The notes: generated by a model from the sequence alone, not told the origin. A stretch of 64,000 nt of DNA from Papaver somniferum (GCF_003573695.1 NC_039365.1:82067089-82131088); one strand, 5' to 3'; positions 44,553 through 56,878 are shown, counted from the stretch's first letter. Program-made: numbers and translations.

Positions 44553-44940
44553 AGAACATCTCCAACAGCGGGTGTTAAAAATTCTACGTGGAATTTTTTT
44601 TTGAGACCATTATTTAAAAGAATTTGTACATATAGTAAATATAGGACCCCAAGACTAGTAAACCATCTCCAACAGTATAGCGGTTTGACCCTTAGAAAAC
44701 CTTATGTGATGAAATCTTAACCGTTTAATTATTTTTTAATTAATTATTAAAAATAAAAAGTATGACATGGAGGTCATTCCGGAGGTCAAGATAAGACTTT
44801 CTTCAAAACCTTCAAATTAGTATTTCATCCTTCCTGTTTTATAGGACCCACTGTTGGAGATGGATTTAGTTAAAATGAAGGTCTAAAACCATATGTGTCA
44901 CTAAAAAATAAATCTTCCACCTTCTCTTGGAGATGCTCTA
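44553..44940. mobile_element. MITE-like element with CATCTCCAA termini
   Basis: The left end AGAACATCTCCAACAG is the inverse of the right end CTTGGAGATGCTCT. CATCTCCAACAG (about 44652) and CTGTTGGAGATG (about 44851) occur again inside, giving a second inverted pair. Length about 390 bp, AT-rich, no ORF. Termini of this kind are common in plant MITEs. I see no clear target duplication. Confidence 0.5.
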
Positions 44941-45077
44941 ATATCTCCATGCCGGATTTTCAGAAATTCCAATTCAAAACCCTAACAAAAAAAATTATAA
45001 TTACGGATTTCGAAATAACCATAAATCATCAATCGAAAAGAAATTTTTTTGTGGAATTCAACTACCAAAACCTAAAA

Positions 45078-46132
45078 ATGGAGGATAAAAACCATATCGA
45101 GGTCACAGATCTGGCAGCCAAGTTCAGAAATGCAACTTTATCCCTAGGAAACACTGAAGAAGCAATTATTCAACATACAGAGAAATTTTCTGATGCTGAA
45201 GAAAAAGAGGAAGAAGAGATAATAGGAAAGATCTTTGTGGAAGTAAAAATGAGTTTATTTGTTGTAGAGATCACATAAGCTTCACTTGGCCTTTTATTTC
45301 GCAAGAGGAGCCGCAAGTATGGGAAATTGATAGAAACATTATGGTGTTTAAATTCAAGGATAGGGATACGCTTAAAAAGGTGGTGGATGAAAGACCTTGG
45401 TGTATTGATGGTAATATGGTCATACTCCATGCTTACAACACGTAGCAGATATATCGGGAATTGAATCAGAATATACAATGGTTCTGGATTCAATTGAAAA
45501 ATCTCTTTCCAGAACATATGAACGTCAAAGATATGGAGGAGATGGGAAAAATATGGCAAAAGTTCAAGCTATTTACCCACCAAACTCTATTCCAGAACCA
45601 GGTGTACCTGTAAAAGTGTGCGTAAAATTTGATATCAACAACCAATTAATAAGAGGAGTGATGGAAATTACTGCTTCAGTGATGACAAGATGGATCATGT
45701 ATTTTTATGAAACACAACCTCATCAAAGATGACATAATTGTCACATTATCAATCACTCAAAATGAGCATGTAAGGATGCTACAAAATATTTGGAAGCTTT
45801 ATACAAGAAGCCACATGTTTTTGGTAAGTTGGTTAGTATACACAAGAACAGATTTCTCCAGGCCAGAACCAATGCTATTCTTGCGAGTCAAGCTCCAAAA
45901 AAGATTACGAAACATGTCCCAGGATTTTGACTGATATTAGGAATATTGTAACTATGGAAGAGGAAGATAATGAAAATAGTAGATTGGGAAAAAGACAATG
46001 GACTAATGGTGCAACAAACCAAGTTTCTGGAAAAGAAAATACCAACCAGTCCAATAACTTGAAGAGCATACATGTTACACCAGCAACCCAAAGAACCATT
46101 AGCAAAGTGACACAAATGGAGAGGACCAGGTA
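45078..46132 (+). pseudogene. LINE ORF1 with DUF4283 domain
   Basis: It begins MEDKNHIEVTDLAAKFRNA (ATG 45078) and continues through an acidic linker to IIGKIFVEVKMS. After a frameshift near 45275 comes the rest of the DUF4283 fold: VWEIDRNIMVFKFKD and VVDERPWCIDGNMVIL (45330-45430), then a stop and FWIQLKNLFPEHMNVKDM. DUF4283 is the typical RNA-binding N-terminal domain of plant LINE ORF1 proteins. The later part (45927-46133) is polar and charged. The zinc knuckle usually found after DUF4283 is not evident. Confidence 0.75.
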
Positions 46133-46261
46133 ATTCCCTAATATTCACATACAAAAACACACATTGCATTTACTGATAATTCATTTCTGAATTCTGCCAT
46201 TTGGTTTTGTTTTAAGAACTTACATAGAGTTTTTATAACATACTATTTTGCACAGCAAAAC

Positions 46262-47850
46262 ATGAAGGTGGTTTTATGGAATGTTTGTGGTTTTGTTAAT
46301 AAACATACTAGGAATCATTTACAAATGCTAATTAGTTCTCATGATCCCGACATACTCTTTCTCTCTGAAACTAGAAATAAAACAAAAAGAATACAATACA
46401 TTCCTGCTAAATATAAATACCTAAATTCTTTTTTCTGGAACCTGTTGGTTTTTCTGGTGAACTCTATTTTCTTTGGAAGGATGGGTTTGATTTAAAGATT
46501 ATTGATGCAAAATACAATATTATCAGTTTTTTGGTTAAATTTGACAGTGAAAATATTTATACCCTCTTAACTTGCATTGATGGGGCTATACATAATGATA
46601 ACAGAAAGATGATGTGAAAATACTTAAGTAGCATCGGAAACCATCATAATAATCCCTGGATTGTCTTAGGTGATTTAAATTTCATTCTTTCTAATAATGA
46701 AAAGGAGGAGACAATATGCTTACTCAATCTGAATTGGACACCAATACTGCTATTTCAAATGATAATAATCTGCACAATATGTCTTATATAGGAAATACGT
46801 TTACCTGGACAAACAATATAAATGAGAATGAACTCATCTAAGAAAGATTAGATAGAGTTATTTGTTCTATTGACTGGTTCGATAATTTTCCTGATGCCTC
46901 TTTGTATCATCTTACTGTTGTTGGCAGTGATCATTGTCCTATTATACTAGTTTCTTCTAAATTATCCAACGCCACTAAAAGACCTTTCAGGGTAAATATA
47001 TCTTGGTTTAGAGACTTACCTTGTGATGATGTCATTAAAAGTTGATGGAATGTTCACTCTCAAGGATCCCATGCCTTCAAGCTTACTAGGGTCTTCTAGA
47101 GACCAAACACATCTTGAAAGATTGGAATCGTAAGAATTTTGGTAACATAAGTGCTAACATGCTAATATTGAAGCTCAATTGGCATGTTTAATTACAAATA
47201 GCTTTCCAAGTAATACCACCAGGATAGAAAAACTTACTAAAAATCTTAAACACCGGTTTGATGTTTAAGAGAATTTATGGAGGCAAAGGGGTAAGGATGA
47301 AGCCAAAAAACTAGATGATAAGGACACATCATACTTTCATCAAAAGGTTAAGTTTAGGAAAAGAAGAACTCAGATAAAATCCTTGCAAAATAATCTAGGT
47401 ATTTGGTTATCTGATAGAGAGGATATGGCTGGAGAACTTGAGAGACACTTTTGGGATATAAGTAGAAGTACTAAACCTTCTGATCCTGATTCATATTTGA
47501 ATAATGTGCATGCTTGTATTACTGATGCTGAAAATATGTTCATTAATGCTCTACCATCTGCTGATGAAGTTGAAAGTTTCGTGTTTGATACAAAACCTTA
47601 GACCACACCAAGTCCAAATGGTTTCCCACTTGGATTTTATCAATCGATGTAAGAAACAGTTGAATTTGATGTGGTTAAAATGGTCCTATCCTTTTTTTCA
47701 CTCTCACCATATGTTAAAACTGGTAGATAATAATTGTATTTCTCTTACACGTCAGCATAATTGTCCTAAAGCTGCGATAGATTTTTGGCATATTAGCTTA
47801 TGAAATGTTAGTTATAAGATCATTTCAATTTTTTAGGCCAATTAACTTAT
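46262..47850 (+). pseudogene. LINE ORF2: apurinic-type endonuclease and start of reverse transcriptase
   Basis: The first frame (46262-46495) reads MKVVLWNVCGFVNKHTRNHL and PDILFLSETRNK, the N-terminal motifs of the LINE endonuclease. In later frames WIVLGDLNFILSNNE (about 46660), ERLDRVICSIDWFDNFPDA (46845) and GSDHCPIIL (about 46924) give the remaining catalytic motifs. Then FRDLPCDD, an open stretch 47383-47601 with PSADEVESFVFD, NGFPLGFYQ and finally the NVSYKIIS segment of the reverse transcriptase fingers near 47815. Stops and frameshifts are frequent. The catalytic YxDD region is absent. Confidence 0.75.
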
Positions 47851-48256
47851 GCAATGTTAGATAATCATAACTCAAAATGATGTTTTGTAACTAATCTTTG
47901 AAGACGAGGTACAATTGATAATTGTTAGCAATAGTTTTATATATAGTTTTCATTCAATTCATTCGTAAGAATTTAAGTCAGACTGCTAAAACGATCTTCA
48001 ACATAAGAATGGAGGTTGTTGCAATGACAAAACAGTAATTACATGCATTCTTTTACGAAAACATCAACCATGTTTGATCAACATGATTCTTTAATGGGTT
48101 CAGGTACCATCCATGAATATTGGACTTGTTATGAAACAAAATCGGGTATTGATCATTATCTGATTACTACATGTATGTTTGTTTCTAATGGAAAGTAACT
48201 CGTAATATATCGAGAGTCAGGACCTCTTTTTCTGTGTGATCGGTCAATGGTAATAC
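47851..48256. other. Unassigned AT-rich sequence
   Basis: Nothing recognised. Confidence 0.4.
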
Positions 48257-48763
48257 TAGGGGTGAGCATGGTCCTGGATAAACTAGTTTTAACATCATCC
48301 ACACCCAGTCCAATATAGTGCGGATTTTAAATTTGACATCCACATCCAATCCATTAGATGAACGGAATGACGGATTGGGTATGAATGATCCAATGGATTT
48401 TTCTCATGATTAATATTTTAACTAGAAAACCAAACTATTAAAAGTGATTGAGTGCACATCAAACCTACACAACAACATATATATGACAAATGCAATGAAC
48501 AACAACTCCAAAAAAAGTCATTACAACACGGCCTAAAAATTCGATGGAAATAAATGCTGAAGAGATAGTATGAATATATGTGGATACTGTACTAGCCCCT
48601 TATTTTACAAAAAATTTAACATGTAATCTTAATATAAAAGTTGAGGTGTCCAACGAATTTTCAAAAAAAAAAAACAATCATACCCAATCAAAAATCCATT
48701 AAATCCTACAAATTGCATTGCACCCACATCCAGCACATTAATGTACGGTTGGACATGCACCTG
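48257..48763. mobile_element. hAT-like MITE candidate
   Basis: The left end AGGGGTGAGCATGGTCC and the inverse of the right end, CAGGTGCATGTCCAACC, resemble the termini of plant hAT elements. The interior has inverted runs of the ATCCAATCC / GGATTGG kind. No 8-bp duplication is evident, so the limits are approximate. Confidence 0.35.
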
Positions 48764-48868
48764 TTTTTTTATTGGTGGGACAGATCGGATTCGCATAATC
48801 CCAAATGTTCTCCCTAGAGTAAGAACTTGAACCTTGTTTTAGGGCATACAAAATGGTTTCCCATCTAA

Positions 48869-50422
48869 TGATTATAGATTTTCTGTGGGGTTGTAGTAAT
48901 AGTGGTTATAAAATAGGGTTCTTTTCAGACTTGTGAAAGCAGATTTTTTTTTTTTGATTTAATAAAAATTATATACACAAAAATATTAACAATGGTGCAA
49001 GAGGTACTGGGGTTTAGGATTCCACCGAATTCATTTCTTAAGGTTCAAATAATGATTCTTTTAACAATTATAGCTCAGTAAATATATAAAATATATTGAC
49101 TCTTATTTTTCCCAAGATAAATTCTCCAAATATTAGATGTAAATGTTAAGCATGAGGCATCAAATCATCTAAGCTAAGCATGCCGCATCAAATCAAATGA
49201 CAACTAATTTTTTCAAATCATAATTTCAATTAAAATTAGTGCAAAAGTCATGAGAAGAATTAAATATAATTACCCAAGTGTGAAATAAGGCTTTCTCCAT
49301 CACCCCAGTGTTGGGGTTTAGCTCCTCATATTAATCATAATCTCAAAATACATGTATTAAGCTCAAAAAGTTGATTAAAGGGAGTAAAACAAGTGAACAG
49401 AAAAATTGCAACAGAAATAACTGTTGCAAAGGCACTGTTCACCGTTACAAAAGGAAGAACGATAAAAAGATAAACTGTCGTTGTAGCGTTTTAAGACACA
49501 CTACGACCCACGAGCCGCTGTCTGTCACTGTTGAAGAACGACTGCTCTGGCTGGTCCGTTCTTCGTGTTCTTCAGGCGTGTTAATGGCAGCAGCAGCAGG
49601 TAACTTCTCTGCAACTCCTCCTGCGCCTCTCTGCTCGCCTCCAAACCTCCCCAAACTCTCGACAACCATTCTAGTAGACCCAAAGATCATATTTATACTC
49701 AAAGACACGCTGAAATCCCTCGCCATAACTCCAAATAATTCGTCTTTACTCGGCAGTGAATAACATTATTTTTGAATATTTTCTTACCAGATTTAGAATT
49801 TCACACGTAAACTTCGATCCTGCACGCTCTAGTAAGCCTTATACATGCCTCATAAGTCATCCAACTCCTCCAAAACACTTCCATGCACAACCAAAACACA
49901 CAAAACACCGTGTACAGGTCGTGTTCACTCCGTGTAGCTCTGTTTTGAGCTCGAGAATCAAATCGATATTTCCAGCAAATTCCGATCAAATTCGACACCC
50001 AAAATATCTTCCTTAGGCTAAATCACATCTTTCTGCCAAAATTCAGCCATTGAATCGACCTACAACTACTTCATTTCTTCGATCGAAAATTCTCCTGAAC
50101 TGTGAACATTTTCCCGCCAATTTTCAGTTTTCAAATTGTTGAAGAAGGTGCCCCTTATCCTGGACTGGGGTGCGAATAGCAGATGCCTTGGGGGTGACCT
50201 GGGGGTGCCCCTTAGTAATTAGGTTACCCCTTATCCAAACTTGGGAGTCCGAATAACACGTGTCCTCCGGGTGCCAAAATCAACTTTTCGAGCCGAATTT
50301 TCTTAAAATATTTATTTCCAAAAAAATACCTACAAATACATAAAATAACAAAATTAGTACAAAATCGAGTGCCAACAATATATAGTATTGAGAACAAAAT
50401 AGACACATAAATGTGTCTATCA
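48869..50422 (-). repeat. Solo LTR of the Athila-like family
   Basis: 1554 bp, recognisably the same family as 24664-26240: shared segments include CAGACTTGTGAAAG near the start, AAGATAAATTCTCC-type middle, the AATTAGGTTACCCCTTATCC block near 50218 and the ATGTGTCTATCA end. TCTAA stands on both sides (48864-48868 and 50423-50427). No internal region is present, so it is the product of recombination between two LTRs. It is much more diverged than the element at 16336. Confidence 0.85.
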
Positions 50423-50512
50423 TCTAACGCGACCATATAAAAGGTGTCTAAGGGGTAGTTCAATTACGTATATAACCTTAAATGATTTAAATTACTATTA
50501 AGAAAAACCTAA

Positions 50513-50606
50513 AAACCTAAAATCTAAAATTAAAATTAAAAATCAGTTATCATTACTCTTAATAAAAAACCTAAAATCTAAAATTAAAATTAAAAATCAG
50601 TTATCA
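50513..50606. repeat. 40-bp direct duplication
   Basis: The 40 bases at 50513-50552 recur exactly at 50567-50606 (AAACCTAAAATCTAAAATTA and onward), parted by 14 bases. It lies upstream of the small host gene remnant. Confidence 0.85.
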
Positions 50607-50727
50607 CTTTAAACATTCCTTATTCATCTCTAGCGGATCCTCTCACTCACTCTCACAAAATATTTTTTCATCGCCGCAATTAATCGTCAACTCGTGAAAA
50701 TTTGATCATCGAGAACTTTATATATAA

Positions 50728-50881
50728 TGGGTCTCACAAAGAAGCCAACAGTATAGGAATTCTAAATCCTCTTCTAATTCATCAATTGAAGAACCAATTG
50801 AAGATGAAGGTGTAAAAACTGAAATTGAACCAAAAATTCAGCCTACTGATGCTCCAACTCCTGAAATGAGGATAAGAAGGT
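50728..50881 (+). pseudogene. First exon of a small host gene remnant
   Basis: After an ATG at 50728, frame +1 relative to it gives SQQYRNSKSSSNSS, an acidic EEPIEDEGVKTEIEP stretch and PTPEMRIRR, and ends at AAG|GTAATT, a good splice donor. An extra base in the ATGGG run breaks the frame. The exon is followed by about 500 bp of intron with several TTCGGCTG-type repeats and then the CACTA element. The matching second exon is at 56879. The protein looks like a charged, low-complexity nuclear protein; I do not recognise the family. Confidence 0.4.
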
Positions 50882-52248
50882 AATTTCTATGAACCCATAT
50901 ATTATTTGTTGTTTCTGATTGATAAAATAGGTTTAATTCGTGAAAAATTAGGGTTTTTGACGATTACAATATGAGGTTCGGCTGATAATTGAGTCGATTT
51001 ATATTCGAACCATTATTGATACTTCACTTTGAAAGTGTATATGAATAGTGCGGCTAAAAGTTCATATCAATTTTTATCCGAACATAATTACATATATGAG
51101 GTGCATTTGAGGTTCGGCTGATTCGATACTATTAATTTTGAGTTGAATGTTTATTGTGTAGTTAATAAATCGTTGAAGTGTATAAGTTTGGCTGGTAAGA
51201 ACTTTTCAATTATAAAACGGACAACTCTCTGTGTTTATCAATCAAACGATAGTTATTGAGTTCGGCTCACATTTGGCATTTCGGGTTAGCCGAACCATTT
51301 GATTTGCTATTAAACTTTTTACAATGACAGGTATAGAATTGGGTTAATGTTTTTAGAGATTGATATATAATAACTTTAGATTAGCACTACACCAAATTCA
51401 GGATATAGCAACCCAGATTAGCAACAGCTCTAGGGATGTCGCTAATTCGCAACAAAAGAAAACTGTTGCAAAATTTTAGCAACAACTTTTTTCTGTTGCG
51501 AAACTCGCAACTGCCCATGTTCTGTTGCGATTAGCAACTGCGGAGATACTTCCAGGTAACACTTCAGAACTCTTTTTCTGCCCATATTTTTGATATCCTT
51601 TAGTATATTGATTTATTTTGAACCCTTTGACGATTTCTCCTTCTTGTTTCTATCGAAGAGATAAGGTTCTCTTTTACCTCTTTCTTCTTTCCTTTCTCTC
51701 GGAGAGAAAAACTCGAGGAAAAAAACAACCCCGACCCAAAAAATCATGCTACCTCTTTCTTCTTCCTTTCTTCTTCTGATTATTCAACTGATGATTAACT
51801 TAAGACCTAGAATATTAAATTTGTGAAGGTCAGCTACCTTGTTCGATCTAATCTTAGTTAAAAAAATTCGTTTTTTTGGATCTCGTTCTTTATTTTAGTT
51901 TCTTTATGATTCAAGTTTCATATTTCTGTATATATTGTTTAACTTCGATTATCTTCATGGTTTTAATTTATGTTAGTAGTATTTGGATTCATAATTTAGG
52001 GTATTTTAATTCCCCCTGCAATCTAGGGTTATGATTTAGGTATTTTTAGTTTTCTAGGTATTTAGGGGTTTCTATTGTATTATTGTAACTCTGTTGTTAT
52101 GTTTAATTTCGCGTTTGATATCGAGGGTTAGGTTTAATTTGGTGTTCAAATGCAAGTGTAGTTTATGTTTTGTTGGCTTTTAAAATTGAGATTCATTGTT
52201 AAAGATGATTATTTTTAATTGTTATGTTTCAGGAAAAGATGTAGAACT

Positions 52249-52578
52249 TGTTTGTTTGCAGTTGACTCGGCGTCTGAATCTGAGTCAACCCCTGACTCGG
52301 ACCGAGTCAGCAGTCAGATCGTTTGTTTTCCATTTTGAGTCAGCTCTGGCTCGACCTCTGACTCAGACATAACCCCTGACTCGGACTCATTTGAGTCAGG
52401 TAACAAAATACCCCTGACTCATGGGACCAAACCACTGACTCACTTATTTCCGAGTCAGATGAGTCAGATCTGACTCAAAACAAACATATCGACTCAGATT
52501 CAGATGAGTCAGGTGATTTCACTCAGATCCAGATGATTCAGATCCAGACGACTCAGATGAGTCAGGAGTAAACAAACA
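52249..52578. mobile_element. GACTC-rich MITE-like insert inside the CACTA element
   Basis: 330 bp bounded by TGTTTGTTTGC and the inverse AGTAAACAAACA. About 18 GACTC or GAGTC pentamers are packed inside, many as TGAGTCAG or CTGACTCA. There is no ORF. The inverted ends and compact size suggest a MITE; target duplication is not clear. Confidence 0.55.
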
Positions 52579-52977
52579 TGGTGGTAGTTTTCTTGGAAGT
52601 TCGTGGGGATGAGTTTTTTCAATTTTCCTTAAGGTCTCCCTCGATGAAAACTGGGAACATGAAAATAAGGAGATAACTGAAATTCAAAACACACCAAGCA
52701 GCTCAAACTCCACACAGCAATGAAGTTTTCACTGCGGCGGAGTCGCAGAGTCCAACATAAGGAGACGAGCAGCAGTCTAGAACGTACTGCGCTCCTAATT
52801 TTGGGATGATCAACATGTCATTATGAGGAGAATAACCAGTTGTGGACATCTTAAGTGTACGTGCAAGCCGTGGACTCAGTATAACTCAACAATCAACTTA
52901 TGGAGCAAGAGAAAGTCTTGCGCTTCCAACCTCACAGCTTTGCGAAGTTACAGAACAGTTCAAAGTTCATATCTTTG

Positions 52978-53206
52978 TCAGTAGTCATTGTTCGAGGCTT
53001 GCATAATGAACAACTTGCGGAGTCCAAAGACACAGACCACATTCACAAAGGTTGAAGCAGTCAAAGTTGCAGTGCTGACCAAGTATGGCATGCATTGCAC
53101 AAGGCCCAAGTCAACATCGGTACAGGTAAAAGTTGCTTGGGTTGGTTCAACCATCATATGAGCCATGGATAGAACAACAACAACGCAAAAAACACCTTCA
53201 TCATCT
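52978..53206 (-). pseudogene. Possible lipid-transfer-protein relic
   Basis: On the minus strand an ATG at about 53206 begins MMKVFFALLLF, a signal-peptide start. After a one-base shift an open frame (52978-53166) reads MAHMMVEPTQA, then FTCTDVDLGLVQCMPYLVS, whose Cys spacing and CMPYL block resemble the start of a type 1 nonspecific lipid transfer protein. The CC pair and later cysteines are not found. A TATA-like TATATAAACCC lies upstream at about 53310. Such proteins bind lipids in the cell wall. The match is short and the call tentative. Confidence 0.35.
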
Positions 53207-54000
53207 TTCTTTTATGAGAATTTACTAAAGTAACATATATGTGTTTGTATCTATATTGCTTATCAGTTGATTTTCTGTGCTTAATGGAGAAGAGCTATGG
53301 GTTTATATAGTAGTCACAACGACAAACATGGAATATCTTTTTGAACCAATTTAACTATTTAAGGTAGCTTTTTTGTGATCAGTTACACTCTTTTGGCTTT
53401 TAATAGCATACATTGTCATTTAGTTTCTTGATATGGCATACATCATAGAGTTTGTTATTCTTGTAACGTCTCTCTATTAGGGAGATACAGATCGAGCTAT
53501 TTTACTGCAGACATTTTCAGAAATTTGTTTTTTCCTTTACATTTGTATAAAAGGTCTGCTTTAGCGTCAGATATTGGATGTTTATTTGTTAACCCTGGAC
53601 CAGAGTAAAAAACTAGTGCAGAACGATATTTTTGTTAGGCATCATTCCCACATCATATATAACTTTTGAGTGTGCAAAAAATATTGGACCAAAATTCGAA
53701 AAACAGATTCTCAGTTGTATCGTGTTGTCCATCAGTCGGTAGATTTTGTTGTGGGTTATTAATCATAAGCCAGGTCCAGGTATATCGTGACTTCTTTACT
53801 TGCATCCACATTTTAATGCTTGATAAAAATATGGGTTATTATCTCTAGTCCAGTCATGTAAACATAGACAGATTAAATGTTGATTTCTTTCCTTTTTATT
53901 CATACTTATCAGGATATGAAGAACATTGCTATGTCTTAGTTCTTCATTGTATATATTCATATAGAGTTTGGTGATTCAAAATTTTTGATTTTTCAATCGT

Positions 54001-54390
54001 GTGATGCTGAGATTTTTTAACTTACCCTTGCGATGGTCATTGGGTCTTCTCGAAATACTTTTACTTATTATTGCAAGTATTATTAGACAGGTTTCATACA
54101 AGCGTTTTTGCAACTTCGCTGCTCAACTCATTTTCCACTCAAGTCTAGCTCTTGCAAACTTCGATGATGCTGATTATTCAGAATCTCTGAAAGGTTTGTC
54201 TGATGTTTTTTGGTTTTTGCTACGTATAATTTCTCTTTTGTCCTTTAATATACCAAGACTCATCTTGCATGCAATTCGTATGAAGTATTTTCACCCAGAT
54301 AGCAATCTTTTAGAATTTGCTTTACAGGCTCTGGACATGCTTCGTGGGGACTCTTATGTAGATGCTCATACACTGGTATCATTCATCTAA
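54001..54390 (+). CDS. Unrecognised 129-codon ORF inside the CACTA element
   Basis: It begins MMLRFFNLPLRWSLGLLEILLLIIASII, which could be a membrane segment, and continues SYKRFCNFAAQLIFHSSLALANFDDADYSESLKGLS in pieces, ending LVSFI. A helical character is likely throughout. No known family comes to mind, and there is no paralogue in the window. It may be an exon of a captured host gene or a chance frame in AT-rich DNA. Confidence 0.25.
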   Translation: MMLRFFNLPLRWSLGLLEILLLIIASIIRQVSYKRFCNFAAQLIFHSSLALANFDDADYSESLKGLSDVFWFLLRIISLLSFNIPRLILHAIRMKYFHPDSNLLEFALQALDMLRGDSYVDAHTLVSFI

Positions 54391-56400
54391 GATTTGAGGT
54401 TACAACATTTCAGGTGTCAAATAATGGAAATTTTGTCTCTGATCCATTATGCAAGGTCTCTAATAACGGTTAAGTTTTTCATGGTAATATTAGCCATCTC
54501 CAAATAGTACACTTGCCATGGTTTCAGTGAATTCTCAGACTCGTTTTTGAGTTCATCAATTACTACACTTTCACTTCCCAATTTTGCTTATTTACCTTCG
54601 GACTAAACGAGGTGCAACAGTTTCACTTCTCTGTTTGCTTGTTTATTCTGTCATGTGGATCATCTTCAGGAGTCTTCTTAGGTGAATCATTATGCAATTG
54701 CGCAGTATAGGGTAGTTAATTCCAATGACTAGAATACAGTGAGAAGTACATAATGTATATGATAGGTTTCTTATATTATGCAAGCTAAGTATGATGTATC
54801 TGAAATTTGTAGGCCTAGCATTTCTTCGAGAAATGGAAGCGTCGACTTTGACTTGAGATGGATAAATGTGAGACTAAGATGACTATGGAGAAACTATTTG
54901 AAACTTGTATAATACAGATTCTTCTTCATACACTAGGAAGGTAACACATACACATCTGTTTTATCACTGCATATACTTAAATTTATTTATGAATGGAGTA
55001 TCTTGTTTATCTTTATCTTATACTATGAAGCTGCTTCTCTTTTTTGTTCCTGTCATGCTTATCCTATCGGTGCTGACATGCATTCGTAAAACATTAGACA
55101 TATTCACTCTCGAAAAATTTAGTGTTTATCAAGTTAGGTAGATCATTGGCTTTGTTTCATTGTTTACCAAAATGGATATATTTGATTTTACTTGAAATCT
55201 TTACATTGTTAGTTAAAGAAGACACCGAAAAATGGGAGGCGCAAAAATTGTCCAAGGGACTTCGCTGGTAAATCCCTATGATAATTTGGTTTGTTTCAAG
55301 TTGTGGTTATTCATCTTCTACATTTTATCTTATTCCAGGTAATGTAGATTGTAACTGCAGTGATTAAATTGCTAACACTTAAGTTGTTCTAAGGGTTTAT
55401 ACTCACTTTCCTCACAAGTTTCAGTTGGATGGCTTTTGTAGAACTGTTAACACAAAAGTATATGTTTAACTAAAAATTATAATAAAATATTGCATGATTT
55501 ATGTCCATTTCTTATTTTAGAATGAAGCTGTTATGTTTGCTCTTATAGTTACTGATTCTTAGATTATGTGTGTAGTATTATGAAGCCTAAATTGGGCTGC
55601 TTGTAACAAATTTCAGAGTTGAAGAATATCGCCGAGATGATCAGTTCAGTTTTGGAAATAGACTAGATCAACTACTGAGCTTCACCCTAAAGCTTCTTAT
55701 GGTGAATCCAAAGCCACTACTGTACCACAACCTAGTGTTATGACTGGGTCATTTTGATCATGCTATAGCGAAAACTCACCAGAAATCCCAAAACTTACTC
55801 GAGTCTCATTGGTCTCACCTGGTCTCTAGTATAGCAGTAGAGTATATACCCTGAATTCTGAAGTATTCTTACTTTCTTTATTTGTTATCTCTAACTATAT
55901 GTATCTGTGACAGGTTCTTCATCATCTTGGTCGTATTTACAAGACGAGAATTCAACATCCTCATGTTATCATATTCTCAAAGCCACAATAATTTGCTGGA
56001 TTCTGATTACTCACTGTAAGAGATTGTAACATTCTGTTTCTATATGCAATCCTTAGAAGCTAAAACAAACATAGTTGCACCATCACAATGTAAGAAAAAA
56101 GAACATATTTACATATGCAATCTTTCAGCTATACAACTTGACAACTGATTTTCTTAATGCAACCTGTAACATGTCTTTGATGTCATGAGTTCCCTGCTTT
56201 TTATTGTATTTGGTTCCCTTTCTTTATGGAATGTCTTTGAGGTTTAAACCTGTGAGAATGTCTGTGTGAATATAGAGTATGAGAACTATAAGATTGAATT
56301 GCTGGATATAAAATGAATCAGGGTTTTGCATGGAACTGGGGTATTGGGGGGAAATCAGTTTTGACTAGGTCAATGAAGACTTGACCTTTTATCGATGTTA
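54391..56400. other. Interior of the CACTA element, unassigned
   Basis: AT-rich sequence without a supported gene. Some stretches (for instance 55618-55850) look exon-like in composition but have no open frame I can name. Confidence 0.35.
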
Positions 56401-56878
56401 CAAAAATTAGCAACGACAAAAGTGTGTTGCTAAATCTGAACCAGAACAACTATATCTTGTTCTACTAAAATATATTCCGGAATGACTCTAAAATTAGCAA
56501 CAGTTCTGTTTCTATATAATTTCGCAACAGCTTATATATGTTGCTACTTCCGTTGCTGACCAAAATTAGCAACAGAGCTGGAGCTGTCGCGAAAAACTGC
56601 GACAGGGTATTAGCAACGGAAAAACTCTGTTGCAAGCCCGGTCAGCGAAAGATTTATGTTGTTGCTAAACGTTAAATTTGGTGTAGTGTAGTGTCGTGCA
56701 TTTATTTCATCTTTGTCGGTCGATAAAGTCCAAAATCATACGACAAAGATGAAAAAATGCAAGACGCTTAACTAATGCTGCTATATTCTAATCCATATCT
56801 CTTATGGTTTTAAACTTGAGTTAATTCATAATTTTACTTTGTTGTTCAAAGTATTAATTGAGTTCTATACTTGTTTTA

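Larger units (their letters stand above)
44941..47850 (+). mobile_element. L1-type LINE, decayed and 3'-truncated
   Basis: It has the ORF1 then ORF2 order of plant L1 elements on the plus strand. ORF2 is recognisable from the endonuclease into the first part of reverse transcriptase, where similarity fades near 47850. No poly(A) end or flanking duplication is visible. Confidence 0.8.
51385..56688. mobile_element. CACTA (EnSpm-type) transposon, non-autonomous
   Basis: The ends are CACTACACCAAATT (51385) and the inverse AATTTGGTGTAGTG (to 56688), with the 3-bp duplication TAG on both sides (51382-51384 and 56689-56691). Subterminal repeats of TTAGCAACAG / CTGTTGCTAA type are dense in the first 160 bp and the last 290 bp, as expected for transposase binding. 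Length 5304 bp. I find no TNP2-type or TNPA-type transposase frames. It probably depends on an active relative. The interior carries foreign sequence: a MITE-like insert, a possible lipid-transfer-protein relic and an unrecognised ORF. Confidence 0.9.

Noticed and set aside
49371..49763. ORFs on both strands at 49371-49763 as a host gene
   Set aside because: They lie within the solo LTR and the matching part of the 24664-26240 LTR has no equivalent long frame.
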